Shown: positions 24,289-34,463, counted from the stretch's first letter. The stretch is 49,219 bases of DNA from Pelagibacteraceae bacterium (GCA_017639935.1 JAGFWP010000040.1:1-49219), one strand, 5' to 3'. Translations and numbers: made by a program. The notes: generated from the sequence alone by a model not told the origin.

Positions 24289-26429
24289 TAAATATCAAAT
24301 GTTATCACAGTTGTAGTGCCGGCCATATTTTTATTTTTTTCAATTTTTATTATACCTCCATGGTCTTCAATGATTTTTTTAACGATTGAAAGTCCTAGTC
24401 CCGTACCTTTATCTTTAGTAGTAAAGTACGGCTCAAAATATTTAGAAATTTTATTTTCATCAACTCCAACACCGTTATCTTTTACGATAAACTCTATCTG
24501 GTTATTATTTTCTAATAAATCTAAAGTAATTGATGGATTTGGAATATTAATAACCGCTTCCACTGAATTTTTAATTATATTATTGAAAGCTTGTGTAATT
24601 TGAAATCTATCAAATTGAAAATAAATATCCTTAGTTTTACTTAATAATTTAATATTAACTTTAGGGTATGAATTAACAAAAAGATTAAAAGATTCTTTTA
24701 GTGTTTTAGATAAATTATCTAATTTAGTTTCTGCCTTGGGCATTCTCGCAAAGGAGGAAAATTCATCTATCAATTTTCCTATACCGTCTACTTGTTTAGA
24801 AATGGTTTGAGTTAAGTTATTTATATCTTTAAAATTTATTGATTTTTCAATAATTTTTTTCTCAATTCTCTCAGCGGCCAATTTGATCGGTGTTAGAGGA
24901 TTTTTTACTTCATGAGCAATTTTTTTCGCTATATCTGACCAAGCTGCATGTTTTTCAGCTAAAATTAAAGATGTCATATCATCTATTGTTACAACGTAAC
25001 CTGAAACTGAATTTTCTTTAATTTCTTTAATAATTCTCAAATTTAAATTTCTTGCGTTATCATTAATCATAATTTCAATTTGAAAATTCTCAATAAGTCT
25101 TTTCGATTTTTTAAAATTATCTACTATTTTACTCCATTCAGGAAAGATGTTTAAGAAATTTTTCTTCTCAAGATCTTCTGATATTTTTCCTAAAATTCTT
25201 AATGAAGATTTATTAAAAAAATTAACGTTAAAATTATCATCAAGTGATATCACGCCGATAGTTAATAAACTTAAAATAGCTTCAATGAATATTCTTTTTG
25301 TTTCATCTTCTTCACTTTTATTTAATATTTGATTTTGTTTTAATTGTATCTCATTAATCATTTTATTATAAGAGGTTAATAGAACCTTAACTTCATCAAA
25401 TTGATCATCTTCAGAGACTTTTGCATCAAAGTTTCCTTTTGAAATTTCATTAGCAGATTCAATAAGATTGCTAATTGGTTTCGAAAGTCTTCTAGCAAGA
25501 TTAAAACCTATTAAAACAGCAATTAAAATAAAACAAAGTGAAAATAAGACAAAAATCATTGAAAACGTAATTTGAATACCTGAACTTTCCTCTTCTTTTA
25601 AGGTATATATTTCATATGCTCTTCTGGTCTCACTTATATGTTTCCATATATTTTTGCTTAAGTTTCTGTTAACTTGAACAAAAATATCATTTAAAAAATT
25701 TAATTTTTTATATGCTGAAATCGAATTTTCATTCTGTTGGAAAATATAGATTTGATTTTTATCTAAAAGAGAAAAAATTGAATTATTAGGAAATGAAAAT
25801 TTTTCAATTTTTTGATCTTCTTCAAAGCTTAAAAAAACGTCGCCTTGACGATTAAACAAATATATATTTGATATTGTTCTAATATTAATAAATTCTCGCA
25901 AAACCCTTTCTATGGAATTTTTTTGTACTTCATTATTTCGTGACACTTTAATAATCTCTCTTGTAATTAATTGGATATCAGAAATTAATTCTGATTGAAT
26001 TTCATTTTCATAATCTCGAGCAACAATATTTGAACTTACAACAGCATCGCGAACAGCGCCACCATACCACGTTTGTAATTCTAAATTGAAAAATAATGAA
26101 GTAATTACAACGACTCCAATTGCAGGAAAAAGAGCCATAGCGGTAAATAAATTTATAAACTTAATGTATAGTCGTGATTCACCAATATTTTTTTTCTTAT
26201 AAATAAAAACCAGCAATATTTGTCTTATGATTATACTTAAAAGAATTATGACAAAAATTACATCGGCAAGAAGTAAAAATTGAAGATTTTGAGGATCTTT
26301 TACTAACTGATTATTGGGAAGTAACAGATAAAAAGTAATAGAAAAACTAAGTATTATTAGCAAAATTAATAGATAAAATGAAAATTTTGTAATATGAATC
26401 GATCTTAGAAATTTTGATAAATTGATCAT
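24288..26429 (-). CDS. ntrY: Sensor histidine kinase NtrY
   Basis: This is a 713-residue membrane histidine kinase. N-terminal helices at about 14-35, 48-70 and 88-110 are followed by an extracytoplasmic sensor segment and another helix near 285-310. A HAMP domain (RRLSKPISNLIESANEISKG) and a PAS domain come next. The HisKA box HEVKNPLTPIKLAAERI has the phospho-accepting histidine near 505. The ATP-binding domain contains NNIIKNSVEAV, KDNGVGVDENK and TTKDKGTGLGLSIVKKI. All kinase motifs are intact. It is divergent from ispDF with 84 bases between; dusB-ntrB-ntrC, usually found here, are absent. Confidence 0.95.
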   Translation of the reverse strand: MINLSKFLRSIHITKFSFYLLILLIILSFSITFYLLLPNNQLVKDPQNLQFLLLADVIFVIILLSIIIRQILLVFIYKKKNIGESRLYIKFINLFTAMALFPAIGVVVITSLFFNLELQTWYGGAVRDAVVSSNIVARDYENEIQSELISDIQLITREIIKVSRNNEVQKNSIERVLREFINIRTISNIYLFNRQGDVFLSFEEDQKIEKFSFPNNSIFSLLDKNQIYIFQQNENSISAYKKLNFLNDIFVQVNRNLSKNIWKHISETRRAYEIYTLKEEESSGIQITFSMIFVLFSLCFILIAVLIGFNLARRLSKPISNLIESANEISKGNFDAKVSEDDQFDEVKVLLTSYNKMINEIQLKQNQILNKSEEDETKRIFIEAILSLLTIGVISLDDNFNVNFFNKSSLRILGKISEDLEKKNFLNIFPEWSKIVDNFKKSKRLIENFQIEIMINDNARNLNLRIIKEIKENSVSGYVVTIDDMTSLILAEKHAAWSDIAKKIAHEVKNPLTPIKLAAERIEKKIIEKSINFKDINNLTQTISKQVDGIGKLIDEFSSFARMPKAETKLDNLSKTLKESFNLFVNSYPKVNIKLLSKTKDIYFQFDRFQITQAFNNIIKNSVEAVINIPNPSITLDLLENNNQIEFIVKDNGVGVDENKISKYFEPYFTTKDKGTGLGLSIVKKIIEDHGGIIKIEKNKNMAGTTTVITFDI

Positions 26430-26513
26430 TTATTTAGATTAAAATTATTCAAACAATATAAAAAATATATATTTATCACTAATAATTGAATTATTTGATT
26501 ATAAAATGAATTT

Positions 26514-27662
26514 ATGAAAAATGCACTAATATTGTTAGCTGGTGGTACTGGAAGAAGACTTGATAATACTAAAAATACCGTGCCAAAACAATTTATTAAA
26601 ATTGGAAATTACAATTTTATTGAGTATTTTCTTAAAAATTTAGATGAGAAAATATTTAATAGAATTCATATTGTTGTTAACAAATCAATGCAAAAAAAAC
26701 ATTTATCAAATCTGAAAAAAGATTTTTCTAAACACCAAATAAAATTCGTAAATGCAGGTAAAGAAAGACAATTATCATCAAAAAAAGGAATTTATTCACT
26801 TCAAAAATATTATCCAAAAAAAGTTTTAATTCATGACTCTGCACGTCCATTGGCATCAAATAGACTTATCAAGCGATTATTGAAATCTCTAGATAAACAT
26901 CATTCGTGTGCTCCTTTTATTATTAATAATGATTTTATAAAATATAAATCAAGAAAAAATATATTTATACATGGAAAAATAATGAATATACAAACCCCAC
27001 AAGCTTTTAGATTCACAAGCATACTTAAAGCTCATCGTTTTTTAAAAAGTAACTGTGAAAAAGATGATACCTCTTTATTAGAAAAAATCGGAATTAAAAC
27101 AAAATTTATTAAAGGTGAAAAATTTAATTTTAAAATTACATATCTAGATGATCTTGATTTATATAAAAAATTAAAACAAAATGAATTTAGAAGTGGAATT
27201 GGATATGATATTCATAGAATAAATTATAATTCTAAAAAAAGATTAATTTTATGCGGTGTAAAAATTTCTCACCCTCCTTTAATTGGTCATTCTGATGCTG
27301 ATGTAGGATATCATGCAATATGTGATAGCATACTTGGCGCGTTATCCTTAAAAGACATAGGATGCTATTTCAATAATAATAATAAAAAATGGAAAAATGT
27401 TGATTCTAAAATTTTTATGCAATTTTGCAATAAACAACTCAAAATAAAAAAATATAATATAGTAAATCTAGATATTAATTTTATCTGTGAGAAACCAAAT
27501 ATAAACAAATATGCAAAACAGATGAAAGTTAATATTTCAACTTTGCTCGAGATAGATATAAATCAAATTTCTATCAAGGCTACGACAAATGAGAAGATTG
27601 GATTTATAGGAAAAGGGGAAGGAATTGCTGCGGAGTCAATTATACAAATTGAAAATGAATAA
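26514..27662 (+). CDS. ispDF: Bifunctional IspD/IspF enzyme of the MEP isoprenoid pathway
   Basis: The 382 residues combine two non-consecutive MEP pathway activities. Residues 1 to about 222 are the cytidylyltransferase IspD, with LLAGGTGRRLDNTKNTVPKQF. Residues about 229-382 are the cyclodiphosphate synthase IspF, with GIGYDIHRI, GHSDADVGYHAICD and the C-terminal KATTNEKIGFIGKGEGIAA. The zinc ligands D and H of GYDIH are present. Fused ispDF is common in Alphaproteobacteria. The stop overlaps pgpA (ATGAATAA). The 84-base interval upstream must hold promoters for both ispDF and ntrY. Confidence 0.96.
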   Translation: MKNALILLAGGTGRRLDNTKNTVPKQFIKIGNYNFIEYFLKNLDEKIFNRIHIVVNKSMQKKHLSNLKKDFSKHQIKFVNAGKERQLSSKKGIYSLQKYYPKKVLIHDSARPLASNRLIKRLLKSLDKHHSCAPFIINNDFIKYKSRKNIFIHGKIMNIQTPQAFRFTSILKAHRFLKSNCEKDDTSLLEKIGIKTKFIKGEKFNFKITYLDDLDLYKKLKQNEFRSGIGYDIHRINYNSKKRLILCGVKISHPPLIGHSDADVGYHAICDSILGALSLKDIGCYFNNNNKKWKNVDSKIFMQFCNKQLKIKKYNIVNLDINFICEKPNINKYAKQMKVNISTLLEIDINQISIKATTNEKIGFIGKGEGIAAESIIQIENE

Positions 27663-28125
27663 AATTTCTCAAATATTTTCAACACTTTTTTTTATAGGGT
27701 ATGTTAAGTGGGCGCCTGGAACTTTTGGTTCACTTTTTTCACTAATAATAATCATTTTTTTACATAATATTGTTCATAAAAATGAATTTATCATTTTATT
27801 TGTTTGTATTTTATTAATGGCAACCATATGTATAAAAATATATTCAAAATCAGTAAATAAGCATGATGCAAAAGAAATAATTATTGATGAATTTTTAGGA
27901 ATTTATTTAATAATAATTTTTTCATATGATTTAAAAATATTTAATAATGAATTTGTACAAATATTATTGATATTATTTTTTTTTAGAATTTTTGATATTT
28001 TAAAACCTTTCCCTGCAAATTGGATAGATAAAAATATGAAAAATTCATACGGTGTAATACTTGATGATATAGTTGCTGGAATTTATACTATAATCACCTT
28101 AGCTTTGATTAATGTATTCGTATAA
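27655..28125 (+). CDS. pgpA: Phosphatidylglycerophosphatase A
   Basis: PgpA dephosphorylates phosphatidylglycerophosphate to phosphatidylglycerol in the inner membrane. I start at ATG 27655, overlapping the ispDF stop by 8 bases, giving 156 residues that begin MNKISQIFSTLFFIGYVKWAPGTFGSL. An earlier in-frame ATG lies inside ispDF and is unlikely. The acidic motif IIDEFLGIYLI and the later FDILKPFPANWID followed by GVILDDIVAGIY are family signatures. Four membrane helices are visible. It overlaps cinA/pncC by 14 bases. Confidence 0.94.
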   Translation: MNKISQIFSTLFFIGYVKWAPGTFGSLFSLIIIIFLHNIVHKNEFIILFVCILLMATICIKIYSKSVNKHDAKEIIIDEFLGIYLIIIFSYDLKIFNNEFVQILLILFFFRIFDILKPFPANWIDKNMKNSYGVILDDIVAGIYTIITLALINVFV

Positions 28126-28576
28126 AATAATTATTAAAAAGTTATTAAAAAGAAATATTTCAATTTCTATCGCCGAATCATTCACTGGTGGATTGCTAAG
28201 TTCAAAATTCACCTCTGTTGCTGGTATTTCTAATATTTTCAATATGGGACTAATTACCTACTCTAATAAATCAAAATCTAGTTTGCTAAAAATTTCTAAA
28301 AATGATTTAAAAAAATATGGTGCAGTCAGTCATCAAACTGCCTCCCTTATGGTTACAAATTTACAAAAACTGACAAAAAGCAAATTGTGTATTTCAACAA
28401 CAGGAATTGCTGGTCCTTCAGGGGGGACAAAGTTAAAGCCTGTGGGCTTAATATATTTTGGAATAAAATATAGAAATAAAACAATTGTATCAGAAAAAAA
28501 ATTTAAAGGGTCAAGACTTCAAATTCAACAAAAAACGGTAAAAGCCATTTTCACAACACTTGAAAAATTAATCTAA
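28112..28576 (+). CDS. pncC: Nicotinamide-nucleotide amidase (CinA C-terminal domain protein)
   Basis: This is a stand-alone CinA_C domain of 154 residues. PncC-type enzymes deamidate nicotinamide mononucleotide in NAD recycling. Motifs are SIAESFTGGLLSSKFTSVAG, GLITYSNKSKSSLL, KYGAVSHQTA and STTGIAGPSGGTKLKPVGLIYFG. The N-terminal molybdopterin-binding-like domain of full CinA is absent, as is usual in Alphaproteobacteria. It overlaps pgpA at its start, and its last 9 bases overlap the end of the convergent ratA. Confidence 0.94.
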   Translation: MYSYKIIIKKLLKRNISISIAESFTGGLLSSKFTSVAGISNIFNMGLITYSNKSKSSLLKISKNDLKKYGAVSHQTASLMVTNLQKLTKSKLCISTTGIAGPSGGTKLKPVGLIYFGIKYRNKTIVSEKKFKGSRLQIQQKTVKAIFTTLEKLI

Positions 28577-29005
28577 AATTTCATCAGCTCTTTTTTTAAA
28601 AGAATCTATCATTTTGTTTTCAATTAATCCAAAAAATAATTCCGCTAATTTTTGATGCAAAAATCTTCGAAACTCGAATTTTACATTAAATATGATTTTT
28701 GTTTTTTTTATTTCTAATTTCTTAAAAATCCACTCTGTACTTAAATCTTTAAGAGGTCCTTTAATGTAATTAGTATTAATTAATAACTTACTTGAATCAA
28801 ACATTATATGAGAGGTAAATGTTTGTGGTAGGAAATATTTATAGCAAACAATCATATCAGCTACCATTTCATTTTCGGATCTAGATTTAATTATTATTTC
28901 TTTGCACCATGGAATATATTCTGAATATTTTTCAACATCCAAAACAATTTTATATAAATCTTTGGCTCTATGATTTATAATTATTTCTTGCTCTGAAGAC
29001 TTCAT
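28568..29005 (-). CDS. ratA: START/polyketide cyclase-like protein (RatA/COQ10 family)
   Basis: The 145-residue protein has a START-like lipid-binding fold: YKIVLDVEKYSEYIPWCKEIII at the start, LSTEWIFKK and the C-terminal helix AELFFGLIENKMIDSFKKRADEI. In Alphaproteobacteria this protein is the bacterial COQ10 homologue thought to bind ubiquinone; the Escherichia coli relative RatA is described as a ribosome-associated toxin. The lipA neighbour is the standard alphaproteobacterial context, and no antitoxin is visible, so a quinone role is the likelier reading. It lies 9 bases after lipA. Confidence 0.9.
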   Translation of the reverse strand: MKSSEQEIIINHRAKDLYKIVLDVEKYSEYIPWCKEIIIKSRSENEMVADMIVCYKYFLPQTFTSHIMFDSSKLLINTNYIKGPLKDLSTEWIFKKLEIKKTKIIFNVKFEFRRFLHQKLAELFFGLIENKMIDSFKKRADEILD

Positions 29006-29014
29006 TTATTTTTT

Positions 29015-29932
29015 TTATGATGTTTCTCTTGTTGCTTTTAGCTTTTTAAAATAGTTTGATGCATTATAGCTTGAACGGGTAAGAGGAGATGATGAGACCA
29101 TAAGAAAACCTTTGGCATAAGCCTTCTTTTTAAATGTATTAAACTCCTGCGGCGAAACAAAACTCTCTATTTTTGAATGTTTTTCTGATGGTTGAAGATA
29201 TTGTCCAATAGTTAAAAAATCAACATTTGCGGAGCGTAAATCATCCATTACTTGATAAATCTCATCTATCGTCTCCCCCAGTCCAACCATTAATCCAGAT
29301 TTAGTAAATATTTTTGAATTTATTTTTTTAAAATCATACAATAATTCTAAACTCATAAAATATCGTGAACCAGGGCGAATAGTTGGATATAAACGTGGAA
29401 CTGTCTCTATATTATGATTGAATATATCTGGTAAAGATTGGGAGAGAATATTTTTTGCTTCATATTTTTTTAAAAAATCAGGAGTTAATATTTCTATTGT
29501 TGTATTTGGACATTCTTTTCTTAAACAATTAATCACATTTACAAAATGTTTTGCCCCTCCATCAGACAAGTCATCTCGATCAACGCTTGTTATGACAACA
29601 TGATCTAGTTCTAACTCTTTAACTGTTTTTGCTATTTTATCTGGTTCAAATATATCTATTGTGTTTGGTTTTCCTGTTTTAATATTGCAAAATGAGCAGG
29701 CTCTTGTGCAAATATCTCCCAAAATCATAAAGGTAGCATGTTTTTTTTGCCAACATTCAGAAATATTAGGACAAGCAGCTTCTTCACAAACAGTTACAAG
29801 ATTATTATTTTTTATAATATCGCTTGTGAATTTAAATGAATTAGATGTAGAGGCTTTAATTCTTATCCAGGAAGGTTTTCTTGAGATAGGATTAGATTTC
29901 ATATGAATTTTTTCTGGATGTCTAATAGTCAT
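29015..29932 (-). CDS. lipA: Lipoyl synthase
   Basis: LipA is a radical-SAM enzyme that inserts two sulfurs into protein-bound octanoyl groups. The 305 residues carry the auxiliary cluster cysteines C49, C54 and C60 ([12 protein letters not shown]) and the radical-SAM cluster C75, C79 and C82 (CTRACSFC). The late serine motif RSSYNA, which ligates the auxiliary cluster, is also present. The length is normal. In many Alphaproteobacteria the pyruvate dehydrogenase genes pdhABC-lpd lie between ftsB and lipA; here only 55 bases separate lipA from ftsB. Confidence 0.97.
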   Translation of the reverse strand: MTIRHPEKIHMKSNPISRKPSWIRIKASTSNSFKFTSDIIKNNNLVTVCEEAACPNISECWQKKHATFMILGDICTRACSFCNIKTGKPNTIDIFEPDKIAKTVKELELDHVVITSVDRDDLSDGGAKHFVNVINCLRKECPNTTIEILTPDFLKKYEAKNILSQSLPDIFNHNIETVPRLYPTIRPGSRYFMSLELLYDFKKINSKIFTKSGLMVGLGETIDEIYQVMDDLRSANVDFLTIGQYLQPSEKHSKIESFVSPQEFNTFKKKAYAKGFLMVSSSPLTRSSYNASNYFKKLKATRETS

Positions 29933-29987
29933 CAGATAACTTTCATATCTTTAACTTACAACCTCAAATCATTTGTCAACATATATT

Positions 29988-30302
29988 TTATTCTTCAATT
30001 GCAATAAGTATCTCATTTTCTGCAATATAGCCGGTTTTTAATCGTAATTGTTCTTCTAAATAATCTAGATCAATCGTATTAGGTTGTAATCTTGCAGTTC
30101 TGTCAATAAATAAATCATTTTTTGTTTTCAATTCATTTAATTGAGTTTTGTAAATAAATTGTTTATTCTTTAATTTGTAATAAGAAATTACGCCTTTTTT
30201 GGGATCAATTAAAAAATAAATAAGATATAAAAAAATTAAAAAAACAAAAACAAGTGATAAAAATAAATATAATTTATTTTTTAGTGCCAAGGATTTATTC
30301 AT
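29988..30302 (-). CDS. ftsB: Septum formation initiator FtsB/DivIC family
   Basis: The 104-residue protein has a short cytoplasmic start, one membrane helix at about 11-32 (LYLFLSLVFVFLIFLYLIYFLI) and a periplasmic coiled coil rich in K, N, E and L with a terminal hydrophobic patch. This is the FtsB/DivIC pattern, a bitopic divisome protein that joins FtsL and FtsQ. Sequence motifs are weak in this family, so the call also leans on its position directly after eno, the conserved place for alphaproteobacterial ftsB. Confidence 0.88.
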   Translation of the reverse strand: MNKSLALKNKLYLFLSLVFVFLIFLYLIYFLIDPKKGVISYYKLKNKQFIYKTQLNELKTKNDLFIDRTARLQPNTIDLDYLEEQLRLKTGYIAENEILIAIEE

Positions 30303-30339
30303 TTTTTGTATCTATATAATCAAAAAATGAATGAGGCTG

Positions 30340-31617
30340 TCAATCATTAATAATGGATTTGCCTGCATATTCCGCTTTTTGACCTAACTCTTCTTCTATG
30401 CGAAGTAATTGGTTATATTTAGCAGTTCGATCTGTTCTAGATAAAGACCCTGTTTTAATTTGACCAGATGCTGTAGCAACTGCCAAATCAGCAATAGTTG
30501 TGTCTTCAGTTTCTCCTGATCTATGAGAAATAACGCATGAATAGTTATTCTTTTTTGCCAAATTTATTGTTAATAAAGTTTCAGTAAGAGTTCCTATTTG
30601 ATTTACTTTTACCAAAATGGAATTTGCAATATTGTTCTCAATTCCTCTTTGAAGTCTATCAATGTTTGTGACAAATAAATCATCTCCTACTAGTTGAATT
30701 TTATTTCCTAGTTCTTGTGTAAGATTTTTCCAACCATCCCAATCATCTTCAGACATTCCATCTTCAATTGAGTATATAGGGTACGATAATGTAAGATTTT
30801 TTAGATAATCAATCATTTGATCTGACGTGTATAATTTTTTTTCACCTAAAAGATTATATTTATGATTTTCAAAAAATTCAGTAGAAGCGACATCAAGTGA
30901 TAATACTATATCGCTATCTATTTTAAGACCTGTTGCTGTGATAGACTCTAAAATAAGTTCTATCACCTCTTTTGAAGAACTAATATCTGGAGCAAATCCT
31001 CCCTCATCTCCCACATTAGTGTTAAGTCCTTTTGATTTTAATTTAGATTTCAAAGAATGAAATACCTCACATCCATACCTGATTGCTTCAACAAAACTAG
31101 GAGCCCCCACAGGAGCAATCATGAATTCTTGAATATCAACATTATTATCGGCATGTGATCCTCCATTAATAATGTTCATCATAGGAACTGGAAGAATGCA
31201 ATTTTTTTCATGGGATAAAAACTCATATAAATTTTTTTCTGATTGAACTGACAATGCTCTAATAAAAGCTAAACTTAAAGAAAGCGTGGAATTGGCTCCA
31301 AGTTTAGATTTATTATTTGTGCCATCTATTTTAATGATTTCATTATCAAAATCTTCAAAATAATAAAATTCTTTAGAAAGTACTTTTGGTTTTACGATAC
31401 TTAAAATGTTTTCAATCGCTCTTTGAACCCCTAAACCTCTATGTCTTTTTAAATCATTATCTCTTAATTCAATTGCTTCATATTTTCCTGTAGATGCTCC
31501 TGAAGGCACCGCTGCCCTTCCAAAAGAATTATCAGAAAAAATAATATCACATTCAACAGTGGGATTACCTCGACTATCTATTATTTCCCTAGCTTTTATA
31601 TCTTTTATTATTGCCAT
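30340..31617 (-). CDS. eno: Enolase
   Basis: Enolase interconverts 2-phosphoglycerate and phosphoenolpyruvate in glycolysis and gluconeogenesis. The 425-residue protein has REIIDSRGNPTVECD and the loop AAVPSGASTGKYEA. Metal ligands lie in LSLDVAS, YSIEDGM and LVGDDLFVTN. The catalytic lysine region is VKVNQIGTLTE, followed by SHRSGETEDT. All key residues are intact. It sits between kdsA (34 bases) and ftsB (37 bases) in the classic alphaproteobacterial pyrG-kdsA-eno-ftsB order. Confidence 0.98.
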   Translation of the reverse strand: MAIIKDIKAREIIDSRGNPTVECDIIFSDNSFGRAAVPSGASTGKYEAIELRDNDLKRHRGLGVQRAIENILSIVKPKVLSKEFYYFEDFDNEIIKIDGTNNKSKLGANSTLSLSLAFIRALSVQSEKNLYEFLSHEKNCILPVPMMNIINGGSHADNNVDIQEFMIAPVGAPSFVEAIRYGCEVFHSLKSKLKSKGLNTNVGDEGGFAPDISSSKEVIELILESITATGLKIDSDIVLSLDVASTEFFENHKYNLLGEKKLYTSDQMIDYLKNLTLSYPIYSIEDGMSEDDWDGWKNLTQELGNKIQLVGDDLFVTNIDRLQRGIENNIANSILVKVNQIGTLTETLLTINLAKKNNYSCVISHRSGETEDTTIADLAVATASGQIKTGSLSRTDRTAKYNQLLRIEEELGQKAEYAGKSIIND

Positions 31618-31651
31618 AATTAAAAAAGTAAAATTACACTCTATTAATTAG

Positions 31652-32476
31652 TTATGATTTAGCCAAGTTATCAAAATCTTGTAATTTTGTAACTAGTTCT
31701 TCTAAATCTTTTATATGAAGCATATTAGGTCCATCGCTAGGCGCATTATCAGGATCTTCATGTGTTTCAATAAATAATCCTGCTACACCTATTGAAACCG
31801 CAGCCGTCGAAAGTATTGGAACGAATTCTCTTTTTCCTCCCGACCTACTTCCTAACCCCCCTGGTTCTTGAACTGAATGAGTTGCATCAAAAATAATCGG
31901 ATACTCATAACTTTTCATAATCTCAAGTGATCTAAAATCATTAACCAAATTATTATATCCAAAAGAAGTCCCTCTTTCAGTAATCATAATATTTTCATTT
32001 TTTGTATATTTTATTTTTTCAATAATATTCGGAATATCATAGGGAGACAAAAATTGACCTTTCTTTACATTAATAATTTTTTTTGTATTTCCTGCTGCAA
32101 CTAACAAATCTGTTTGCCTACATAGAAAGGCCGGTATTTGAATTACATCAATCGTATCAAATTCAGCTATTTCCTTACATTGGGATTCACTGTGAATATC
32201 TGTTAAAACTGGACAATGAAAATTTAGTTTTATTGCTTCAAAAATAGGTAAAGCTTCCTGAAGACCTACCCCTCTTACACTATTAATATTAGTTCTGTTA
32301 GCCTTATCAAAACTTGCTTTAAAAATAAAATTAATTTTAGTCCTTTCACATATACGCACAATATTCTCAGCTAAACCTAAGGCATGATCTTTACTTTCAA
32401 TCACACACGGTCCTGCAATTAAAGTAAAGGGCTTGTCATTAGCTATTTCAAAATTATTGATTTTAATACTTTTCAT
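31652..32476 (-). CDS. kdsA: 3-deoxy-8-phosphooctulonate synthase (Kdo8P synthase)
   Basis: KdsA condenses phosphoenolpyruvate with arabinose-5-phosphate to make Kdo8P, the precursor of the lipopolysaccharide inner core. The 274 residues have TLIAGPCVIES at the start, IFKASFDKANRTN, VLTDIHSESQ, IPAFLCRQTDLL, ITERGTSFGYNNLV, IFDATHSVQ and GLFIETHEDPDNAPSDGPN. The length is typical. The start overlaps the pyrG stop by one base (TAATG). With the lpx genes later in the window it supports a full Kdo-lipid A pathway. Confidence 0.97.
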   Translation of the reverse strand: MKSIKINNFEIANDKPFTLIAGPCVIESKDHALGLAENIVRICERTKINFIFKASFDKANRTNINSVRGVGLQEALPIFEAIKLNFHCPVLTDIHSESQCKEIAEFDTIDVIQIPAFLCRQTDLLVAAGNTKKIINVKKGQFLSPYDIPNIIEKIKYTKNENIMITERGTSFGYNNLVNDFRSLEIMKSYEYPIIFDATHSVQEPGGLGSRSGGKREFVPILSTAAVSIGVAGLFIETHEDPDNAPSDGPNMLHIKDLEELVTKLQDFDNLAKS

Positions 32477-34092
32477 TATTCTTTTCTTATACAGGCTTCA
32501 GTAAAAGAAATAAATAAAGGGTGTGGATTTTGAGGCCTGGATTTAAGTTCTGGATGAAACTGTACTCCAATAAACCAGTTATGATTTTTTGATTCCAATA
32601 TTTCAGGAAGCAAATTATCGGGTGACATTCCAGAATATATAAAACCTTTTTCTCTAAATTTATCCATATATTCTGTATTAACTTCATATCTATGACGATG
32701 ACGTTCAGATATTTTAAGTGACCCATAAATCTTATTGATTAAAGATCCCTTTTGTATTTGACAAGGATAGGATCCTAATCGCATTGTGCCGCCTTTATCG
32801 CTTTTTTCCGTGCGTTTCATTTTAATATTATTTTGTATCCACTCAGTCATTAAACCCACAACCTTATTGTTAGTTTTACCAAATTCTGATGAATTGGCAT
32901 CTATTAAATTTAATACATTTCTTGCAATTTCTATAACAGCTAGTTGCATACCTAAACATATGCCAAAAAATGGGATGTTTTTTTCTCGCGCAAATTTGAT
33001 GCTTGAAATTTTACCATCAATGCCCCTTTTGCCAAAACCGCCAGGAACCAATATACCTTGAACATTAGAGAGTTTACTTAAAATATCTTCTTCACTTAAC
33101 TTTTCTGAATTAATCCAATCAATATCAACTTTAGTATTATTTTGAAACCCACCGTGTATTAATGCTTCGTTTAACGATTTATAACTATCTTTTAAATCGG
33201 TGTATTTACCAACAACGCCAACAGTTACTTTGTTTAATGTATTATGAATTTTTTTTACAACATTGTTCCAAGCTGATAAATCTAAAGAATTTTTTTTCTC
33301 AATATAGCCTAGTTCTTTAAGAAGAACTTTATCTAAACCTGCCTTGGAATATAGGGAGGGAACTTCATAAATAGAAGAAGCATTGAGCGCAGGTATCACG
33401 TTGCTATTTTTAACATTACAAAATAGTGAAATTTTATTTAATGCCTCCTGGTCAATTTCTTTTTCACAACGACACATAATTATATCAGGTTGAATACCTG
33501 CATTAAGAAGCTCTTTTACTGAATGCTGAGTAGGTTTTGTTTTTAATTCATCAGCTGATGAAATATAAGGGACATAAGTCATATGTATTAATAAAGAAGA
33601 AATTTTTCTATCATTTCTAATTTGTCTGATTGCTTCTAAAAAAGGTAGTGATTCAATATCCCCAACAGTTCCACCTATTTCATAAATAACAATATCCTCG
33701 TTATTTAGATCACTATGAATAAAATTTTTAATTTCATCAGTGACATGTGGAATTACCTGAATAGTGGCGCCTAAATATTCTCCTTTTCTTTCTTTTTTTA
33801 GAACATTAGAATAAATTTTACCTGAAGAAACGCTGTCTGATTTTTTCGCAGAAACATTGGTAAATCTTTCATAGTGGCCTAAGTCTAAATCAGTTTCAGC
33901 TCCATCGTCTGTTACAAACACCTCTCCATGCTGATAAGGGCTCATCGTGCCAGGATCGACATTTAAATAAGGATCAAGTTTCCTGATTCTGACTTTAAAA
34001 TTTCTTAGCTGAAGAAGTGATGCAAGAGCAGCTGAAGCAAGTCCCTTTCCTAAAGAAGAAGAAACTCCGCCCGTAATAAAAACATAGTGCAT
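32476..34092 (-). CDS. pyrG: CTP synthase
   Basis: PyrG aminates UTP to CTP using glutamine. The 538-residue protein has the N-terminal synthetase domain with the P-loop [10 protein letters not shown] (8-17), [19 protein letters not shown] and [12 protein letters not shown]. The C-terminal glutaminase domain has GGFGKRG, the nucleophile cysteine near 377 in GICLGMQ, and FHPELKSRP near the end. It is a complete enzyme. It lies 50 bases after secG and overlaps kdsA by one base. Confidence 0.98.
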   Translation of the reverse strand: MHYVFITGGVSSSLGKGLASAALASLLQLRNFKVRIRKLDPYLNVDPGTMSPYQHGEVFVTDDGAETDLDLGHYERFTNVSAKKSDSVSSGKIYSNVLKKERKGEYLGATIQVIPHVTDEIKNFIHSDLNNEDIVIYEIGGTVGDIESLPFLEAIRQIRNDRKISSLLIHMTYVPYISSADELKTKPTQHSVKELLNAGIQPDIIMCRCEKEIDQEALNKISLFCNVKNSNVIPALNASSIYEVPSLYSKAGLDKVLLKELGYIEKKNSLDLSAWNNVVKKIHNTLNKVTVGVVGKYTDLKDSYKSLNEALIHGGFQNNTKVDIDWINSEKLSEEDILSKLSNVQGILVPGGFGKRGIDGKISSIKFAREKNIPFFGICLGMQLAVIEIARNVLNLIDANSSEFGKTNNKVVGLMTEWIQNNIKMKRTEKSDKGGTMRLGSYPCQIQKGSLINKIYGSLKISERHRHRYEVNTEYMDKFREKGFIYSGMSPDNLLPEILESKNHNWFIGVQFHPELKSRPQNPHPLFISFTEACIRKE

Positions 34093-34142
34093 TACGGAAT
34101 ACCCTGTTACATAATAATGAATATTATATCAAGGTATTAAAA

Positions 34143-34463
34143 TTAATTATTTTCAGGAATTGATGGTTCTGTAGAAGTATTAGTGCCGCTTTCTGTAGTA
34201 TTGACATCAGGAAGAGATTCCAGAATATTTTTATCCGAGCTAACAGAAGCTGATATAGTTAAAATAACACTCATAATCATAAACAAAGTTGCTGTAATAG
34301 CTGTTAAACGAGACAAAAGATTAGCTGATCCACGTGCAGACATCATACCGCCAAGACCTCCGCCACCGCCCAAACCGAGGCCTTCATTATCTGAACCTTG
34401 TAAAAGTACAAAAATAACTAAAAGAACAGCCAGGATTAATTGAATAATGATCAAAGATGTCAT
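34143..34463 (-). CDS. secG: Protein-export membrane protein SecG
   Basis: SecG is the small accessory subunit of the SecYEG translocon. The 106 residues contain two membrane helices (about 3-21 and 54-72) separated by a glycine-rich loop with GLGLGGGGGLGGMMSARGSANLLSR. That loop is the hallmark of the family. A low-complexity S/T/N-rich tail follows. It sits between tpiA and pyrG, the usual alphaproteobacterial position. Confidence 0.95.
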   Translation of the reverse strand: MTSLIIIQLILAVLLVIFVLLQGSDNEGLGLGGGGGLGGMMSARGSANLLSRLTAITATLFMIMSVILTISASVSSDKNILESLPDVNTTESGTNTSTEPSIPENN

